From contig CP065018.1 of assembly GCA_016700415.1 (NCBI GenBank), positions 1,866,001 through 1,930,000 of the forward strand: a stretch of 64,000 nucleotides of DNA. The letters are read 5' to 3'. Position 1 is the stretch's first letter. Every line of letters begins with the position of its first letter. Below the pieces are notes generated by a model, which saw only the letters and a program-made list of their open reading frames with translations, was not told the DNA's origin and ran no database searches. Positions 32,673 through 41,856 of the stretch are shown one piece after another. This DNA is from Flavobacteriales bacterium. Its GTDB lineage: Bacteria; Bacteroidota; Bacteroidia; Flavobacteriales_F; PHOS-HE28. Position numbers and translations under genes: made by a program.

Positions 32673-32791
32673 GCTAATGGGAAACGTGCCATTCCTTGGT
32701 CAACCATTTTTCCAGCCTCACTGATCCAACTTCCTCTTCCTGTAGCTAAGTTGCCATTCGCTGGTTGACCGAAACCACGTCACTCATTCTC

Positions 32792-33809
32792 ATGAACACC
32801 TCTAACATCATCTTCTACAGCACCCCGCAGGGTGAAGTTCATATCGAGGTCTTCTAAGAGGAAGAGACCTTCTGGCTTACCCAGAAGAAGATAGCTGAGT
32901 TGTTCGGCGTGGAGGTGAATACGATCAACTACCATCTGAAGGAGATCTACAAAGGGGCTGAGCTTCAGGAGAGGCAACTATTCGAAAAATTCGAATAGTT
33001 CAATTGGAGGGTGATCGAGAGGTTGCACGGGATGTGGATCATTACAATTTGGACGTGATCATCGCAGTCGGCTATCGTGTGAATAGTACACGTGCCACCA
33101 AGTTCCGCATCTGGGCCACAAACACACTGAAGGAGTTCATCATCAAAGGTTTTGTGCTGGACGATGCAAGATTGAAACAGGGCAAGCAATTCGGGCAGGA
33201 CTACTTCGAGGAACTCCTGAGCGCATTCGGGAGATCCGCGCCAGCGAACGCAGGTTCTACCAGAAGATCACCGACATCTACGCACTTTCCGTCGACTATG
33301 ATGCGAAGGACGAGAGCACCCGTAGCTTCTTTGCGAGCGTGCAGAATGAATTGCATTGGGCCATCACCGGCAGAACCGCTGTGGAGACCATCTATGCCGA
33401 GGTGGATGCCGCCAAGCTGAACATCGGCTTGCGCACATGGAGGCACGCGCCCAAAGGCAAGATCCTGAAGAGTGATGTGACCGTTGCCAAGAACTATTTG
33501 GACGAACAGCACCTCAGTGAATTGAACCGGATCGTGAGCGCTTATTTGGACCTTGCCGAGAACCGCGCACAACGCGGCATCGTCATGCGCATGGCCGACT
33601 GGATCGAATTCCTGAAGGATTTCCTGCAACTATCGTCGTACCCGCTGTTGGCCGACCAAGGCAAGGTGAGCGCACTGGAAGCCAAGCTGAAAGCCGAAGG
33701 TGAATTCGAGAAATTCCGTGTCGTTCAGGATAGGATGTATGAGTCGGACTTCGATCGTGAAGTGAAGCGGCTGAATGCGGACATGGCAACGAAGGAGAGA
33801 AAGACGTAG
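32792..33809 (+). pseudogene. RhuM-like virulence-associated protein, decayed
   Basis: Joining three frames gives an almost complete RhuM-family protein: MNTSNIIFYSTPQGEVHIEVF, then EEETFWLTQKKIAELFGV, then VEL-type HYNLDVIIAVGYRVNSTRATKFRIWA, then ASERRFYQKITDIYALSVDY and the C-terminal VAKNYLDEQHLSELNRIVSAYLD and MADWIEFLKDFLQL. Three lesions are visible: an in-frame TAA at 32855-32857 (probably from a Tyr codon), a one-base deletion near 32972 and another near 33222. RhuM genes are often found in genomic islands and beside restriction or toxin-antitoxin genes; none remains here. Short residual frames probably do not yield function. Confidence 0.85.
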
Positions 33810-33815
33810 TCGTTC

Positions 33816-33832
33816 GACCCTGGCGAAGGGTC
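33816..33832. repeat. Short GACCCT/AGGGTC hairpin
   Basis: GACCCT-GGCGA-AGGGTC just after the rhuM-like pseudogene and before the convergent gene end at 33890. It may act as a terminator, and it shares AATGACCCTTC (minus strand) with mfd at 29603-29613. Confidence 0.5.
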
Positions 33833-33889
33833 ATTGACGCTTATCATCCTTCGCCAACAACACTTCCAACCTCACCACGCCAACCGTCC

Positions 33890-35140
33890 TCAAGGAACGA
33901 ACACCCGTTGCACGACCATGCCCTTGCTGTGCATGATCCGGAGGATCATCACACCTTGAGCACCGTCCGTTGGAATGCGACCAATACCCTGACCGTTCAA
34001 CTGTCCGCTGGCGATCCGTGCTCCACGCGTGTCCAGGAGCTGATAGGTCGGGTTCTCGAGTGATGTCGATCCCAAGTCCACGAGGACCGCATCATTATCC
34101 ACGCGAACGAGAATCCCGGAAGCTCCGATGGAAGCCACCTCCGTACTCAGCTCCACCACGATACCGACCGGCACCGGTGCGTAGAACGGCGAAAGGGTCA
34201 CGACACGGATCCGATAGTCGGTGCCTGGTAAAGTACCAGCGGGGATCGTGCATGGAATGCTGCCGGTAGCGAAGGTGCTGTTCGTTGTCCCGATCACGGT
34301 GGCTGCGGAGAAATCACCGTTCACGTCGGACAGCTCCACATTAAAGTCGGTCGCGGCGAGAGGTTCTCCGTTCGTGGTGTAGGCCACGTTCAGGTCGAAG
34401 CCGGAACCGGCGCTCACATAGGCGATCTGTTCATCGGGGGTCGCATACAGATTGTAGATCAAGCCCATATCATCGAACCAGGCCTGCGTTCCAACGACGC
34501 TGATCGTGCTGTCACCACAGGACATGGCGAGCAACACGTGTTCCGGCTGGCGGTTGTCGAGGTAGACAAAGGGAACGGAGAAGCGCGTCCATTCCGTTTG
34601 ATCGACCTCCGGGCCGACCCATGTCGCAGCACCGACCCAGTTCGGATAGGTATCGAACATCGGCAGCTTGCCTTGGTCCACGTGCATCAACGCCGTGATC
34701 TTCGCATGGTCCCCGGGTTGGGGCGTCGCCTTGAACCAGCCGATGAGGCTGTCCGGGCGGGAACCACATACCGTGTTCCAATCGGCATTTGCAAGATCGG
34801 AGAAGACGTAACTGTTCGCGACCGTGAACTCCGCATGCACTCGACCATTGGTGAGCAGCCCCGCAGCTGGGCCAGCAATGGAACTCACCGTACGAAGGTT
34901 CGCCGAGAACGATCCGGTATGCGCATCGGGATCCTGCCAGCACAGTTGAGGAGCGAAGTTGTTGATAACGGTCCCCCCATCGCTCGTCTTCACGGAACTC
35001 CATTCCAACGGCTCCTCAGTGGCCGTTCCCACATTGTTCCAATCCTCGAAACCGGCGTTCTCCAATTGTGGTTGTGCCCAAAGCAGGGGTGCCAGGCTTA
35101 GCGCGCCGACGAGCGAAATGTTACGGTAAAGCTTGTTCAT
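33890..35140 (-). CDS. Secreted protein with probable C-terminal sorting domain
   Basis: A 416-residue exported protein. The signal peptide is MNKLYRNISLVGALSLAPLLWAQ. The mature N-terminal region (LENAGFEDWNNVGTATEEPLEWSSVKTSDG, then SFSANLRTVSSIAG, then WTRFSVPFVYLDNRQPEHVLLAMSCGDS) resembles the carbohydrate-binding-like domains found in Bacteroidota surface proteins (PCMD-type). A second beta domain follows (DFNVELSDVNGDFS). The C-terminal 60 residues (YQLLDTRGARIASGQLNGQG... GVMILRIMHSKGMVVQRVFV) look like a type A sorting domain, somewhat degenerate. Ligand unknown. A -7-like TAGATTTA lies 4 bases before the ATG. Confidence 0.78.
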   Translation of the reverse strand: MNKLYRNISLVGALSLAPLLWAQPQLENAGFEDWNNVGTATEEPLEWSSVKTSDGGTVINNFAPQLCWQDPDAHTGSFSANLRTVSSIAGPAAGLLTNGRVHAEFTVANSYVFSDLANADWNTVCGSRPDSLIGWFKATPQPGDHAKITALMHVDQGKLPMFDTYPNWVGAATWVGPEVDQTEWTRFSVPFVYLDNRQPEHVLLAMSCGDSTISVVGTQAWFDDMGLIYNLYATPDEQIAYVSAGSGFDLNVAYTTNGEPLAATDFNVELSDVNGDFSAATVIGTTNSTFATGSIPCTIPAGTLPGTDYRIRVVTLSPFYAPVPVGIVVELSTEVASIGASGILVRVDNDAVLVDLGSTSLENPTYQLLDTRGARIASGQLNGQGIGRIPTDGAQGVMILRIMHSKGMVVQRVFVP

Positions 35141-35144
35141 GGGG

Positions 35145-35152
35145 TAAATCTA
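35145..35152 (-). promoter_or_regulatory. Candidate -7 box for the secreted protein
   Basis: TAGATTTA on the minus strand (one mismatch to TAnnTTTG), 4 bases before the ATG at 35140. Confidence 0.35.
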
Positions 35153-35285
35153 ATGGCAGAACCGGGCCGGTGTGCCGATCCCCCGCAGCGTTTGATCGTG
35201 CAATGGATCCCGAAAGCCGGATCTTGTTCACAATGGTGTGAAGGAGATCCAGGAAGACCATTCCTCACCGGGCCGTGTACCGCGA

Positions 35286-35293
35286 TACCTTCG
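35286..35293 (+). promoter_or_regulatory. Candidate -7 box for the LOG gene
   Basis: TACCTTCG followed by CGCC and then the ATG at 35298, a gap of only 4 bases. Confidence 0.45.
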
Positions 35294-35297
35294 CGCC

Positions 35298-36074
35298 ATG
35301 CCCCCGAACCCTAGCGATCGCTCCAAGATCGACCTCAGCTTCCTCAGCGGTCCGCGTTCCCGATGGAAGGAATTCAAGACGCTTTTTGAGATTGCGCAAC
35401 AGTTCTTCTATGGTTTCCGCAGGCTGCATTTCGTGGGGCCTTGCGTCACGTTCTTCGGGAGTGCGCGCTTCAAGGAGGACCATCCCTACTACGAGGCAAC
35501 GCGCTCATTGGCGCGACGCGTGGGGCGCGTGGGCTTCACGGTAATGACCGGCGGCGGACCCGGCGTGATGGAGGCCGCAAACCGCGGCGCGCGCGACGTG
35601 GGCGCCACCAGCGTGGGCTGCAACATCGTCCTGCCGCATGAGCAGTACGCCAACCCCTACCTCGATGTCGACCTCACCTTCGACCACTTTTTCGTGCGTA
35701 AGGTGCTGCTGCTGAAGTACAGCATCTGCTTTGTGGTGATGCCGGGCGGCGCGGGGACCATGGATGAGCTGTTCGAGACGGTGACCTTGATACAGACCGG
35801 CAAGGTGAAGGGATTTCCGATCATCTTGTACGGCAAGACCTATTGGGCACCGGTACTGGAGCAACTGAGGCAGATGATCGCGGCCGGCACGATCGGCGCC
35901 GAGGAACTGAGCTTCGTGCATGTGGTGGACAACGTGGAGGAAGCCACGGAGGTCCTGCAGGAGCAATTAGTGACCATGTGGCAGCAGCAAAAGGGGAAAG
36001 GTGCCCATCTGCCGGAATGGTGGTTCCAGGACCAGCCCATCAAGGGCAGGAACTTCCGGGACCGGAAGGTCTGA
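35298..36074 (+). CDS. LOG family protein (Rossmann-fold nucleotide-binding)
   Basis: A 258-residue protein of the LOG/TIGR00730 family, whose characterised members cleave nucleoside 5'-monophosphates, some releasing cytokinins. Signature motifs are MTGGGPGVMEAANRGA near residue 93 and VMPGGAGTMDELFETVTLIQTGK near residue 152. GPCVTFFGSAR opens the fold. The N-terminal 45 residues are a polar and helical extension. The ATG at 35298 sits right behind a TACCTTCG box, and a longer frame from 35238 is not supported. Substrate uncertain. Cytoplasmic. Confidence 0.9.
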   Translation: MPPNPSDRSKIDLSFLSGPRSRWKEFKTLFEIAQQFFYGFRRLHFVGPCVTFFGSARFKEDHPYYEATRSLARRVGRVGFTVMTGGGPGVMEAANRGARDVGATSVGCNIVLPHEQYANPYLDVDLTFDHFFVRKVLLLKYSICFVVMPGGAGTMDELFETVTLIQTGKVKGFPIILYGKTYWAPVLEQLRQMIAAGTIGAEELSFVHVVDNVEEATEVLQEQLVTMWQQQKGKGAHLPEWWFQDQPIKGRNFRDRKV

Positions 36075-36133
36075 AGGCCGCCCGGATAACGGAAGGATAA
36101 CACGGGGCAAACGCGGGAGTTACAGCGGGCGGG

Positions 36134-36141
36134 GACCTTTG
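36134..36141 (+). promoter_or_regulatory. Candidate -7 box for the TonB-dependent receptor
   Basis: GACCTTTG (one mismatch), 40 bases before the ATG at 36182. A small GCGCAT-CA-ATGCGC hairpin lies in between. Confidence 0.3.
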
Positions 36142-36181
36142 CGTCCACGTTCAGCGCATCAATGCGCCGGACGTCATCCCG

Positions 36182-38995
36182 ATGATCCGCATTCTCCTTC
36201 TCACCTGCTTCACACTCGCCATATTCCCGCTCCTGGCACAAAAAGGCACCATTGTCGGAACAGTCACGGCCTTGGAGAACGGCGTGGCCGAACCGCAGCC
36301 CTTCGCCAACGTGCTCATCAAAGGCACGAGCACTGGTGTCAGCACGGACCTCGATGGACATTTCAGTCTGCCAACGGAGGCGGGATCGCAAACCGTGGTA
36401 GTGAGCATGGTGGGGCATGCGAACGTTGAACGCGACGTGACGGTGATCGCCGACCAAGCCGTGCAACTCGATATTCCGCTTGACGAGGGAGTGCAGGAGA
36501 TGAAGACCGTACAGGTCGTGCGCGAGCGGAGGGTGGATTCAGAGGTGGCGGTGATGCAGGCCGTGCGCAACAGCGACCAAGTGGCCAATGCGATCGGCCG
36601 CCAACAGATAGCCAAGGGTCAGGACCGCACGGCTGCGGATGTGGTGAAGCGCATACCCGGCGTCACCATCATCGGCGACCGCTTCGTGATGGTACGCGGA
36701 CTGGCGGACCGCTATAACACCGTTCTATTGAACGGCGTCACCGCACCAAGCCTGGAGCCCGATCGCCGGGCCTTCAGCTTCGACCTGCTGCCCAGCGGTG
36801 CCGTGGACCGCATGATGATCTATAAGACAGGAGCCCCTGAACTGCCCGGCGAATTCGCCGGCGGGGTGATCCAAGTGACGACCACCGGTGTGCCGGAGAA
36901 GAACGAGGTCAAGGTCAGCTACGGCCTCGGGGTACGCAGCGGAACGACCTTCCATGACATCCAACAGGACCAGCGAAGCTCCACGGACTTCCTCGGATTT
37001 GACGACGGTTCACGTCAACTCCCCTCGGACTTCCCAGCGCACCTCAACACCGTCACCAGCGCGGAACAATTGGCAGCCTATGGCCGCGAGCTCCCCGATA
37101 CATGGACGGCATCCACCAGCACCGCCGCGCCGGACCAGCGCTTCGGCCTCATGATCGCCCGGCGCTTCGGCAAGGACGGCGCAAAGAACCACTATGGCAA
37201 CGTCACCTCCATCGACCTGTCGAACACGAACGCGACGTATACCTCCAAGAATTACAACTACAATTCGTACGACCCCGCAGCGCAACGCAGTGATACCATT
37301 TACAACTATACCGACCACGAGAACAACCGGACCGCGCGCGTAGGCGTGATGCACAACTGGAGCGCTTTGATCGGACCGACGACCAAGCTTGAGTTCCGCA
37401 ACCTCTTCGACCAAGTGGGCGAGAACCGCACAACAGCGCGCACCGGCAGGAACCTGGAAGAGGGCTTCGACGTGCGGAACTATGCCTATCAGTATACCGA
37501 ACGGACCATCTATAGTGGACAGCTGCACGGTTCACATGATCTGATGAAGGACCGCACCCACGCGGACTGGACCTTGGGCTATGGCCGGGCATGGAGCAAG
37601 GAGCCGGACTTCCGGCGCGTACGGACCGTCCGCAACATCGGGGCCACCGATGCGCCCTATCAAGTAGTGATCGCCCCGACGGCCTCCACACTTGATGCAG
37701 GCCGCTTCTACAGTGACCTGAACGAAAGCACGTACACGGGGAAATTGGACCTGTCCCATGACCTGGGCAAGGAGGACGCGAAGTTCAAGGCCACCATCCG
37801 GGCGGGCGGAATGGCGGAGCGCAAGGAGCGCGACTTCAGCGCCCGATGGATGTCCTTCAAGAAGGCGAACACGGGTCAGTTCGACAACTCCTTGGGACTG
37901 CTTCCCTTGGATGAGATCTTCGCTGATGCCAATATCAACGGGACCACCGGCTTCAAGCTGGAGGAAGGCACCAATCCCAGTGACCGCTACACCGCCTCGA
38001 ACACCCTGTTCGCCGGCTATGTGGGCACCACGATGAAATGGGGGAAATTGTTCGTCATGGGCGGCGGTGTGCGCGTGGAGCATAACCGCCAGCAACTGAA
38101 CGGCGCGACCTATGGCGGCACCAGGGTGAGCGTGGACAACCCGATCACCAGCGTGCTCCCTTCGGTGAACGCATCCTGGAACATCACGGAAAGATCCTTG
38201 GTCCGGGTGGCGTGGAGCAATACCGTGAACCGTCCGGAGTTCCGGGAGCTTGCCCCGTTCTCCTTCTATGATTTCAGCTCGAACAACGTGCTGTACGGCA
38301 ACCCCGCGCTGACCACCGCGACGATCCGCAATTTTGATGCTCGGTGGGAAATGTATCCCAGCTTGGGCGATGTGGTGAGCATTGGTGTATTCCAGAAGTC
38401 GTTCACGGACCCCGTGGAAATGTTCTTCGTCCCCGGTGCCGGATCGGGCGGAACACGCAACTTCACATTCAAGAACGCCGAAAGTGCGGAAAGCATCGGT
38501 GCCGAAGTGGAGGTGCGCCGCTCACTGAACGGGATCTTCCCGGAGGGTTGGCTCAGCCGCTTGGGCGTTCTGTTCAACGGCTCGCTCATCAAGAGTTCCG
38601 TGACCCTCGGGGCACAAGCGGTCGGACAGGACAACGAGCGGCCGATGATGGGACAAAGCCCTTACGTGGTGAATGCCGGCCTGTTCTATATGGACACGGA
38701 GAGGAAATTGCAGTACAACGTGGTGTTCAACACCTTCGGGAAACGGCTCTATGCCGTGGGCAGCTTCGGCACCCCGGATATTTACGAGATGCCCTCCGGT
38801 GCCTTGGATGCGACCCTTAGCAAAGCCTTTGGAGAACACTACAATGTGAAGATCGGAGCGCAGAACATCCTTAATACCCTGACGCTTTTGCAGCAGGACA
38901 GCAATGCGGACGGCAAGATCGGGAGCAATGACGAAGAGATCATGAGCTATCGGCGCGGCGTCTACTTCAGCGGTGCCTTGAGCTATACCTTCTGA
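36182..38995 (+). CDS. TonB-dependent outer-membrane receptor
   Basis: A 937-residue outer-membrane transporter. The signal peptide (IRILLLTCFTLAIFPLLAQ) is followed by a carboxypeptidase-like regulatory beta-sandwich (about residues 22-110, GTVTALENGVAEPQPFANVLIKG), a plug domain (about 125-250, IPGVTIIGDRFVMVRGLADRYNTVLLNG) and a 22-stranded barrel ending in aromatic ALSYTF. It imports a ligand too large or scarce for porins, using TonB energy. No SusD-like partner follows; instead comes a lipoprotein with parallel beta-helix character and then phosphate-regulation genes. A role in phosphate-compound uptake is inference. Confidence 0.92.
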   Translation: MIRILLLTCFTLAIFPLLAQKGTIVGTVTALENGVAEPQPFANVLIKGTSTGVSTDLDGHFSLPTEAGSQTVVVSMVGHANVERDVTVIADQAVQLDIPLDEGVQEMKTVQVVRERRVDSEVAVMQAVRNSDQVANAIGRQQIAKGQDRTAADVVKRIPGVTIIGDRFVMVRGLADRYNTVLLNGVTAPSLEPDRRAFSFDLLPSGAVDRMMIYKTGAPELPGEFAGGVIQVTTTGVPEKNEVKVSYGLGVRSGTTFHDIQQDQRSSTDFLGFDDGSRQLPSDFPAHLNTVTSAEQLAAYGRELPDTWTASTSTAAPDQRFGLMIARRFGKDGAKNHYGNVTSIDLSNTNATYTSKNYNYNSYDPAAQRSDTIYNYTDHENNRTARVGVMHNWSALIGPTTKLEFRNLFDQVGENRTTARTGRNLEEGFDVRNYAYQYTERTIYSGQLHGSHDLMKDRTHADWTLGYGRAWSKEPDFRRVRTVRNIGATDAPYQVVIAPTASTLDAGRFYSDLNESTYTGKLDLSHDLGKEDAKFKATIRAGGMAERKERDFSARWMSFKKANTGQFDNSLGLLPLDEIFADANINGTTGFKLEEGTNPSDRYTASNTLFAGYVGTTMKWGKLFVMGGGVRVEHNRQQLNGATYGGTRVSVDNPITSVLPSVNASWNITERSLVRVAWSNTVNRPEFRELAPFSFYDFSSNNVLYGNPALTTATIRNFDARWEMYPSLGDVVSIGVFQKSFTDPVEMFFVPGAGSGGTRNFTFKNAESAESIGAEVEVRRSLNGIFPEGWLSRLGVLFNGSLIKSSVTLGAQAVGQDNERPMMGQSPYVVNAGLFYMDTERKLQYNVVFNTFGKRLYAVGSFGTPDIYEMPSGALDATLSKAFGEHYNVKIGAQNILNTLTLLQQDSNADGKIGSNDEEIMSYRRGVYFSGALSYTF

Positions 38996-39203
38996 GGAAG
39001 TTTCACGGAAGATATGGTGGTGATCCGTTGATCGCCGGACCAGTGGAATTCCTTCCGCAGGGTAGTCCATGCATACGCTGCGACCATCATCCCTCTTAAC
39101 GAAATGATGATGTCTGCCAACGATAGGATAAGATCGACCTGACATGGAGGCAATGTTCCGAAGGTCCCTTTGTGGCGTGGAACAAACAACACAGAAAACA
39201 CAC

Positions 39204-40598
39204 ATGGACCTCTTGAACAAGAAATCGATCTGGGCTCTGCTCATTGGAAGCGCACTGCTCGCCACCACCGCCTGCAAAAAGGACGACGACATCGTAACGC
39301 CGGAACCAACATCTCCGACGGCCTTCACGATCACCGATATCGGCAACAACACCAACAAGGTGGAGGGTGCGGCCAGCAGCGACTTCACTTTCACGAATGA
39401 CAAGCAATGGCTGTTGCAAGGCTTTGTCTATGTGAACGACGGCGCCACTTTGACCGTCGACCCCGGTACGGTGATCCGCGGGGACAAGAACAGCAAGGGC
39501 ACACTGATCATCCGGCGCGGTGCCAAGATCCATGCCGTGGGGAACAGCGCCCAGCCGATCGTATTCACCAGCAACCAGCCCGCTGGCAGCCGCGACTATG
39601 GCGATTGGGGCGGCATCGTCCTCTGCGGGCGCGCGAACAACAACCAGCCCGGTGGGGAGGCGATCATCGAAGGTGGGCCCGATGCCTCCTATGGTGGTGG
39701 CTCAAGCCCGAATGATGCCGACAACAGTGGAATCCTGCAGTTCGTCCGCATCGAGTTTCCCGGCATCGCGCTCCAACCGAACCAGGAGATCAACGGTCTC
39801 TCTTTGTGCGCCGTAGGCAACGGAACAATAATTGACCACATCCAAGTGAGCTATAGCGGCGATGACAGCTATGAGTTCTTCGGAGGTACGGTGAACATGA
39901 TGAACATCGTGGCCTTCCGCGGTTGGGATGACGAGTTCGACACGGACAATGGCTATCGCGGCAAAGTGCAGTTCGCACTTTCCATCAGCGACCCGGCCAT
40001 TGCGGACCAAAGCGGCAGCAACGGTTTCGAGAGCGACAACGATGCAAGCGGTTCCACCAGTGCGCCATACACAATGCCGATCTTCAGCAATGTGACATTC
40101 TTCGGGCCGTTCGCCGTCGCCGGGGGTACTCCGAACGGACAGTTCAAGCGTGCCGCGCATATCCGCCGCAACAGCCGTTGCAACACCTACAACACGGTCT
40201 TCGCGGGTTATCCGACCGGCATTCTGTTGGATGGATCGCTCACCGAGGCGGACGCGACCAGCAATACCCTCCAGATCCATGGCAGCATCGTGGCCGGTTG
40301 TCCGTCCGCATTGGAGGTGGTGGCCGGAAGCACGTTCGACATTGCTTCCTGGTTCCATACCAGCGGGTCCGGTAACAGTGTGATGGCCAACCTTAGCGAC
40401 CTCGGAGTTTCCACGCCCTTGGTCATGAATGCCCCGGCCCTGTTGCCCAATGGTGGCTCTCCCCTGCTGAGCGGTGCGGACTTCAGCGGAAACGCGAGCG
40501 ATCCGTTCTTCCAACAGGTCGCCTTCCGCGGTGCGTTCGGCACACAGGACTGGACTGCCGGCTGGTGCAACTGGGACCCGCAGAACACCGCTTACTAG
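39204..40598 (+). CDS. Surface lipoprotein, beta-helix-like
   Basis: A 464-residue lipoprotein. The start at 39204 (MDLLNKKSIWALLIGSALLATTAC) gives a lipobox with Cys24 followed by Lys-Lys-Asp-Asp-Asp, an acidic region like surface-export signals of Bacteroidota lipoproteins. The body has repeated short beta segments and Gly/Asn-rich turns (VNDGATLTVDPGTVIRGDKNSKG, RRGAKIHAVGNSAQPIVFTSNQ, GDWGGIVLCGRA), typical of right-handed beta-helices. I cannot name an enzyme activity. It lies 208 bp after the TonB receptor and is followed by a strong terminator, so it may be its partner. A TCCCTTTG box lies at 39165-39172. Confidence 0.82.
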   Translation: MDLLNKKSIWALLIGSALLATTACKKDDDIVTPEPTSPTAFTITDIGNNTNKVEGAASSDFTFTNDKQWLLQGFVYVNDGATLTVDPGTVIRGDKNSKGTLIIRRGAKIHAVGNSAQPIVFTSNQPAGSRDYGDWGGIVLCGRANNNQPGGEAIIEGGPDASYGGGSSPNDADNSGILQFVRIEFPGIALQPNQEINGLSLCAVGNGTIIDHIQVSYSGDDSYEFFGGTVNMMNIVAFRGWDDEFDTDNGYRGKVQFALSISDPAIADQSGSNGFESDNDASGSTSAPYTMPIFSNVTFFGPFAVAGGTPNGQFKRAAHIRRNSRCNTYNTVFAGYPTGILLDGSLTEADATSNTLQIHGSIVAGCPSALEVVAGSTFDIASWFHTSGSGNSVMANLSDLGVSTPLVMNAPALLPNGGSPLLSGADFSGNASDPFFQQVAFRGAFGTQDWTAGWCNWDPQNTAY

Positions 40599-40625
40599 GC
40601 CCGGGCCCGGTAATTCCCCTTCCGG

Positions 40626-40667
40626 GAAAAGCCCGATGTGCGGATCGCACCTCGGGCTTTTCGTTTT
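40626..40667 (+). terminator. Rho-independent terminator
   Basis: GAAAAGCCCGA (40626-40636) and TCGGGCTTTTC (40652-40662) form an 11-bp stem with an inner GTGCG/GCAC extension, then GTTTTC. It ends the lipoprotein transcript and also faces the convergent kinase gene. Confidence 0.85.
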
Positions 40668-40696
40668 CAGATCATCCCCGACAAGGAACGACCGGA

Positions 40697-41731
40697 TCAC
40701 CGGGCGGAGGGCAGCGTAAAAGAGAACGTGGTGCCCTGTCCCTCAAAGCTCTTCACCGAGATGGTCCCGCCATGCGACTCCACGATGTGCTTCACGATAG
40801 CGAGTCCCAGTCCTGTCCCTCCCTCGTTCCTGGCGCGGCTCTTTCCCACCCGGTAAAAGCGCTCGAACAGACGGGGCAAGTGTTCCTCCGCGATGCCCGG
40901 CCCATCGTCCTCCACCTCCACCAACACCTGCTCACCGATATGGAATGCGCGCACCGTGCAGGTCCCCCCTTCCCTTCCGTAATGGATGGCGTTGTTCAGC
41001 AGGTTGAGAAGGACCTGCGCCAAGCGGTCCCTGTCGGCATGTACAAGGACCTCATCCTCCAAAGCGTTGATCAACTTCACCTCCCGCTGCTGGGCCGCTT
41101 GACGCAGTTCGTCCATCATCTCGTTCACCAGTTTGCGCAGGTCCATCCGTTCCGGAGCTATGCCGATCACCCCGCTTTCCAATTGGGTGATCAGGTCCAG
41201 GTCCTCGATGATGCGGACCATCCGTTCGGTGCCCCTGCTGGCGCGTTCAAGGAATTTCCGGTTCACCTTCGGATCCTCCAGCCCACCCTCCAAAAGCGTC
41301 AGGATATACCCTTGGATGCTGAACGTGGGAGTGCGCAGCTCATGTGCGAGGTTGCCTATGAACTCCCGCCGGAAACGTTCACGTTCCCGCAGTTCGAGGA
41401 CCTCCGAGCGCTTGCTCCCTGCCCATGCGGTCACTTCGGCATCCACCGCGCGGAGATCCTCCTTCCTGGCCTTTCCGGAAACCGCTCCGGCACTGCGGGC
41501 CTCATGCACGGTGCGATGGATCAGGTCCACCCGGGCCTGCACGAAGCGTTCCACCGCGAAAAAGGTGACGGCACCGGAGACCATGAATACGGCCATAGCG
41601 ACGGACCCAAGCAGAACGCGGGGGACGAACGACCCATGCATGGCCGGGAACAGGGACATCACCAGAATTACACTGAGCGCTGAAAAAGCGGCAACGAGCA
41701 AGGCGATAAGAAAGGGTGAACGAGGCCCCAT
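40697..41731 (-). CDS. Sensor histidine kinase, PhoR-like
   Basis: A 344-residue membrane kinase. Two N-terminal membrane helices (about residues 8-28 and 38-60) enclose only a short periplasmic loop. The HisKA phospho-acceptor is H130 in GNLAHELRTPTFSIQGY. The N box (NLLNNAIHYGREGG), the G1 box (EDDGPGIAEEHLPRLFERFYR) and G2 (GGTGLGLAIVKHIVESHGG) are intact. RTPTFSIQGYI is typical of PhoR-like kinases in this phylum. The PhoB-like regulator and a Na/Pi symporter lie within 2.5 kb. The ATG at 41731 is chosen since the earlier TTG falls within the -7 box. Confidence 0.88.
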   Translation of the reverse strand: MGPRSPFLIALLVAAFSALSVILVMSLFPAMHGSFVPRVLLGSVAMAVFMVSGAVTFFAVERFVQARVDLIHRTVHEARSAGAVSGKARKEDLRAVDAEVTAWAGSKRSEVLELRERERFRREFIGNLAHELRTPTFSIQGYILTLLEGGLEDPKVNRKFLERASRGTERMVRIIEDLDLITQLESGVIGIAPERMDLRKLVNEMMDELRQAAQQREVKLINALEDEVLVHADRDRLAQVLLNLLNNAIHYGREGGTCTVRAFHIGEQVLVEVEDDGPGIAEEHLPRLFERFYRVGKSRARNEGGTGLGLAIVKHIVESHGGTISVKSFEGQGTTFSFTLPSAR

Positions 41732-41737
41732 TGCGGC

Positions 41738-41745
41738 CAAAGTTA
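41738..41745 (-). promoter_or_regulatory. Candidate -7 box for the PhoR-like kinase
   Basis: TAACTTTG on the minus strand exactly matches TAnnTTTG and ends 6 bases before the ATG at 41731. Confidence 0.5.
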
Positions 41746-41828
41746 GTTTGATGACATGCCGCAGGCCCTTGTCGCCGTAACAATTTCCGTGGAATGATGC
41801 ACTTAACGCACAGGCAACATCGGCAATG

Positions 41829-41836
41829 TATTTTCG
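41829..41836 (+). promoter_or_regulatory. Candidate -7 box for the Na/Pi symporter
   Basis: TATTTTCG followed by CG, 20 bases before the ATG at 41857. It excludes the upstream in-frame ATG at 41794 as a start. Confidence 0.45.
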
Positions 41837-41856
41837 CGTTCATTTTTTTAGACGGG

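Noticed and set aside
33004..33420. Middle frame of the rhuM region as a stand-alone gene
   Set aside because: Its conserved residues continue in two other frames, and its last 50 codons are out of frame with the family.
32673..33890. Mobile island around the rhuM-like pseudogene
   Set aside because: No integrase, transposase, tRNA junction or clear attachment repeats were found; flanks are ordinary housekeeping genes.
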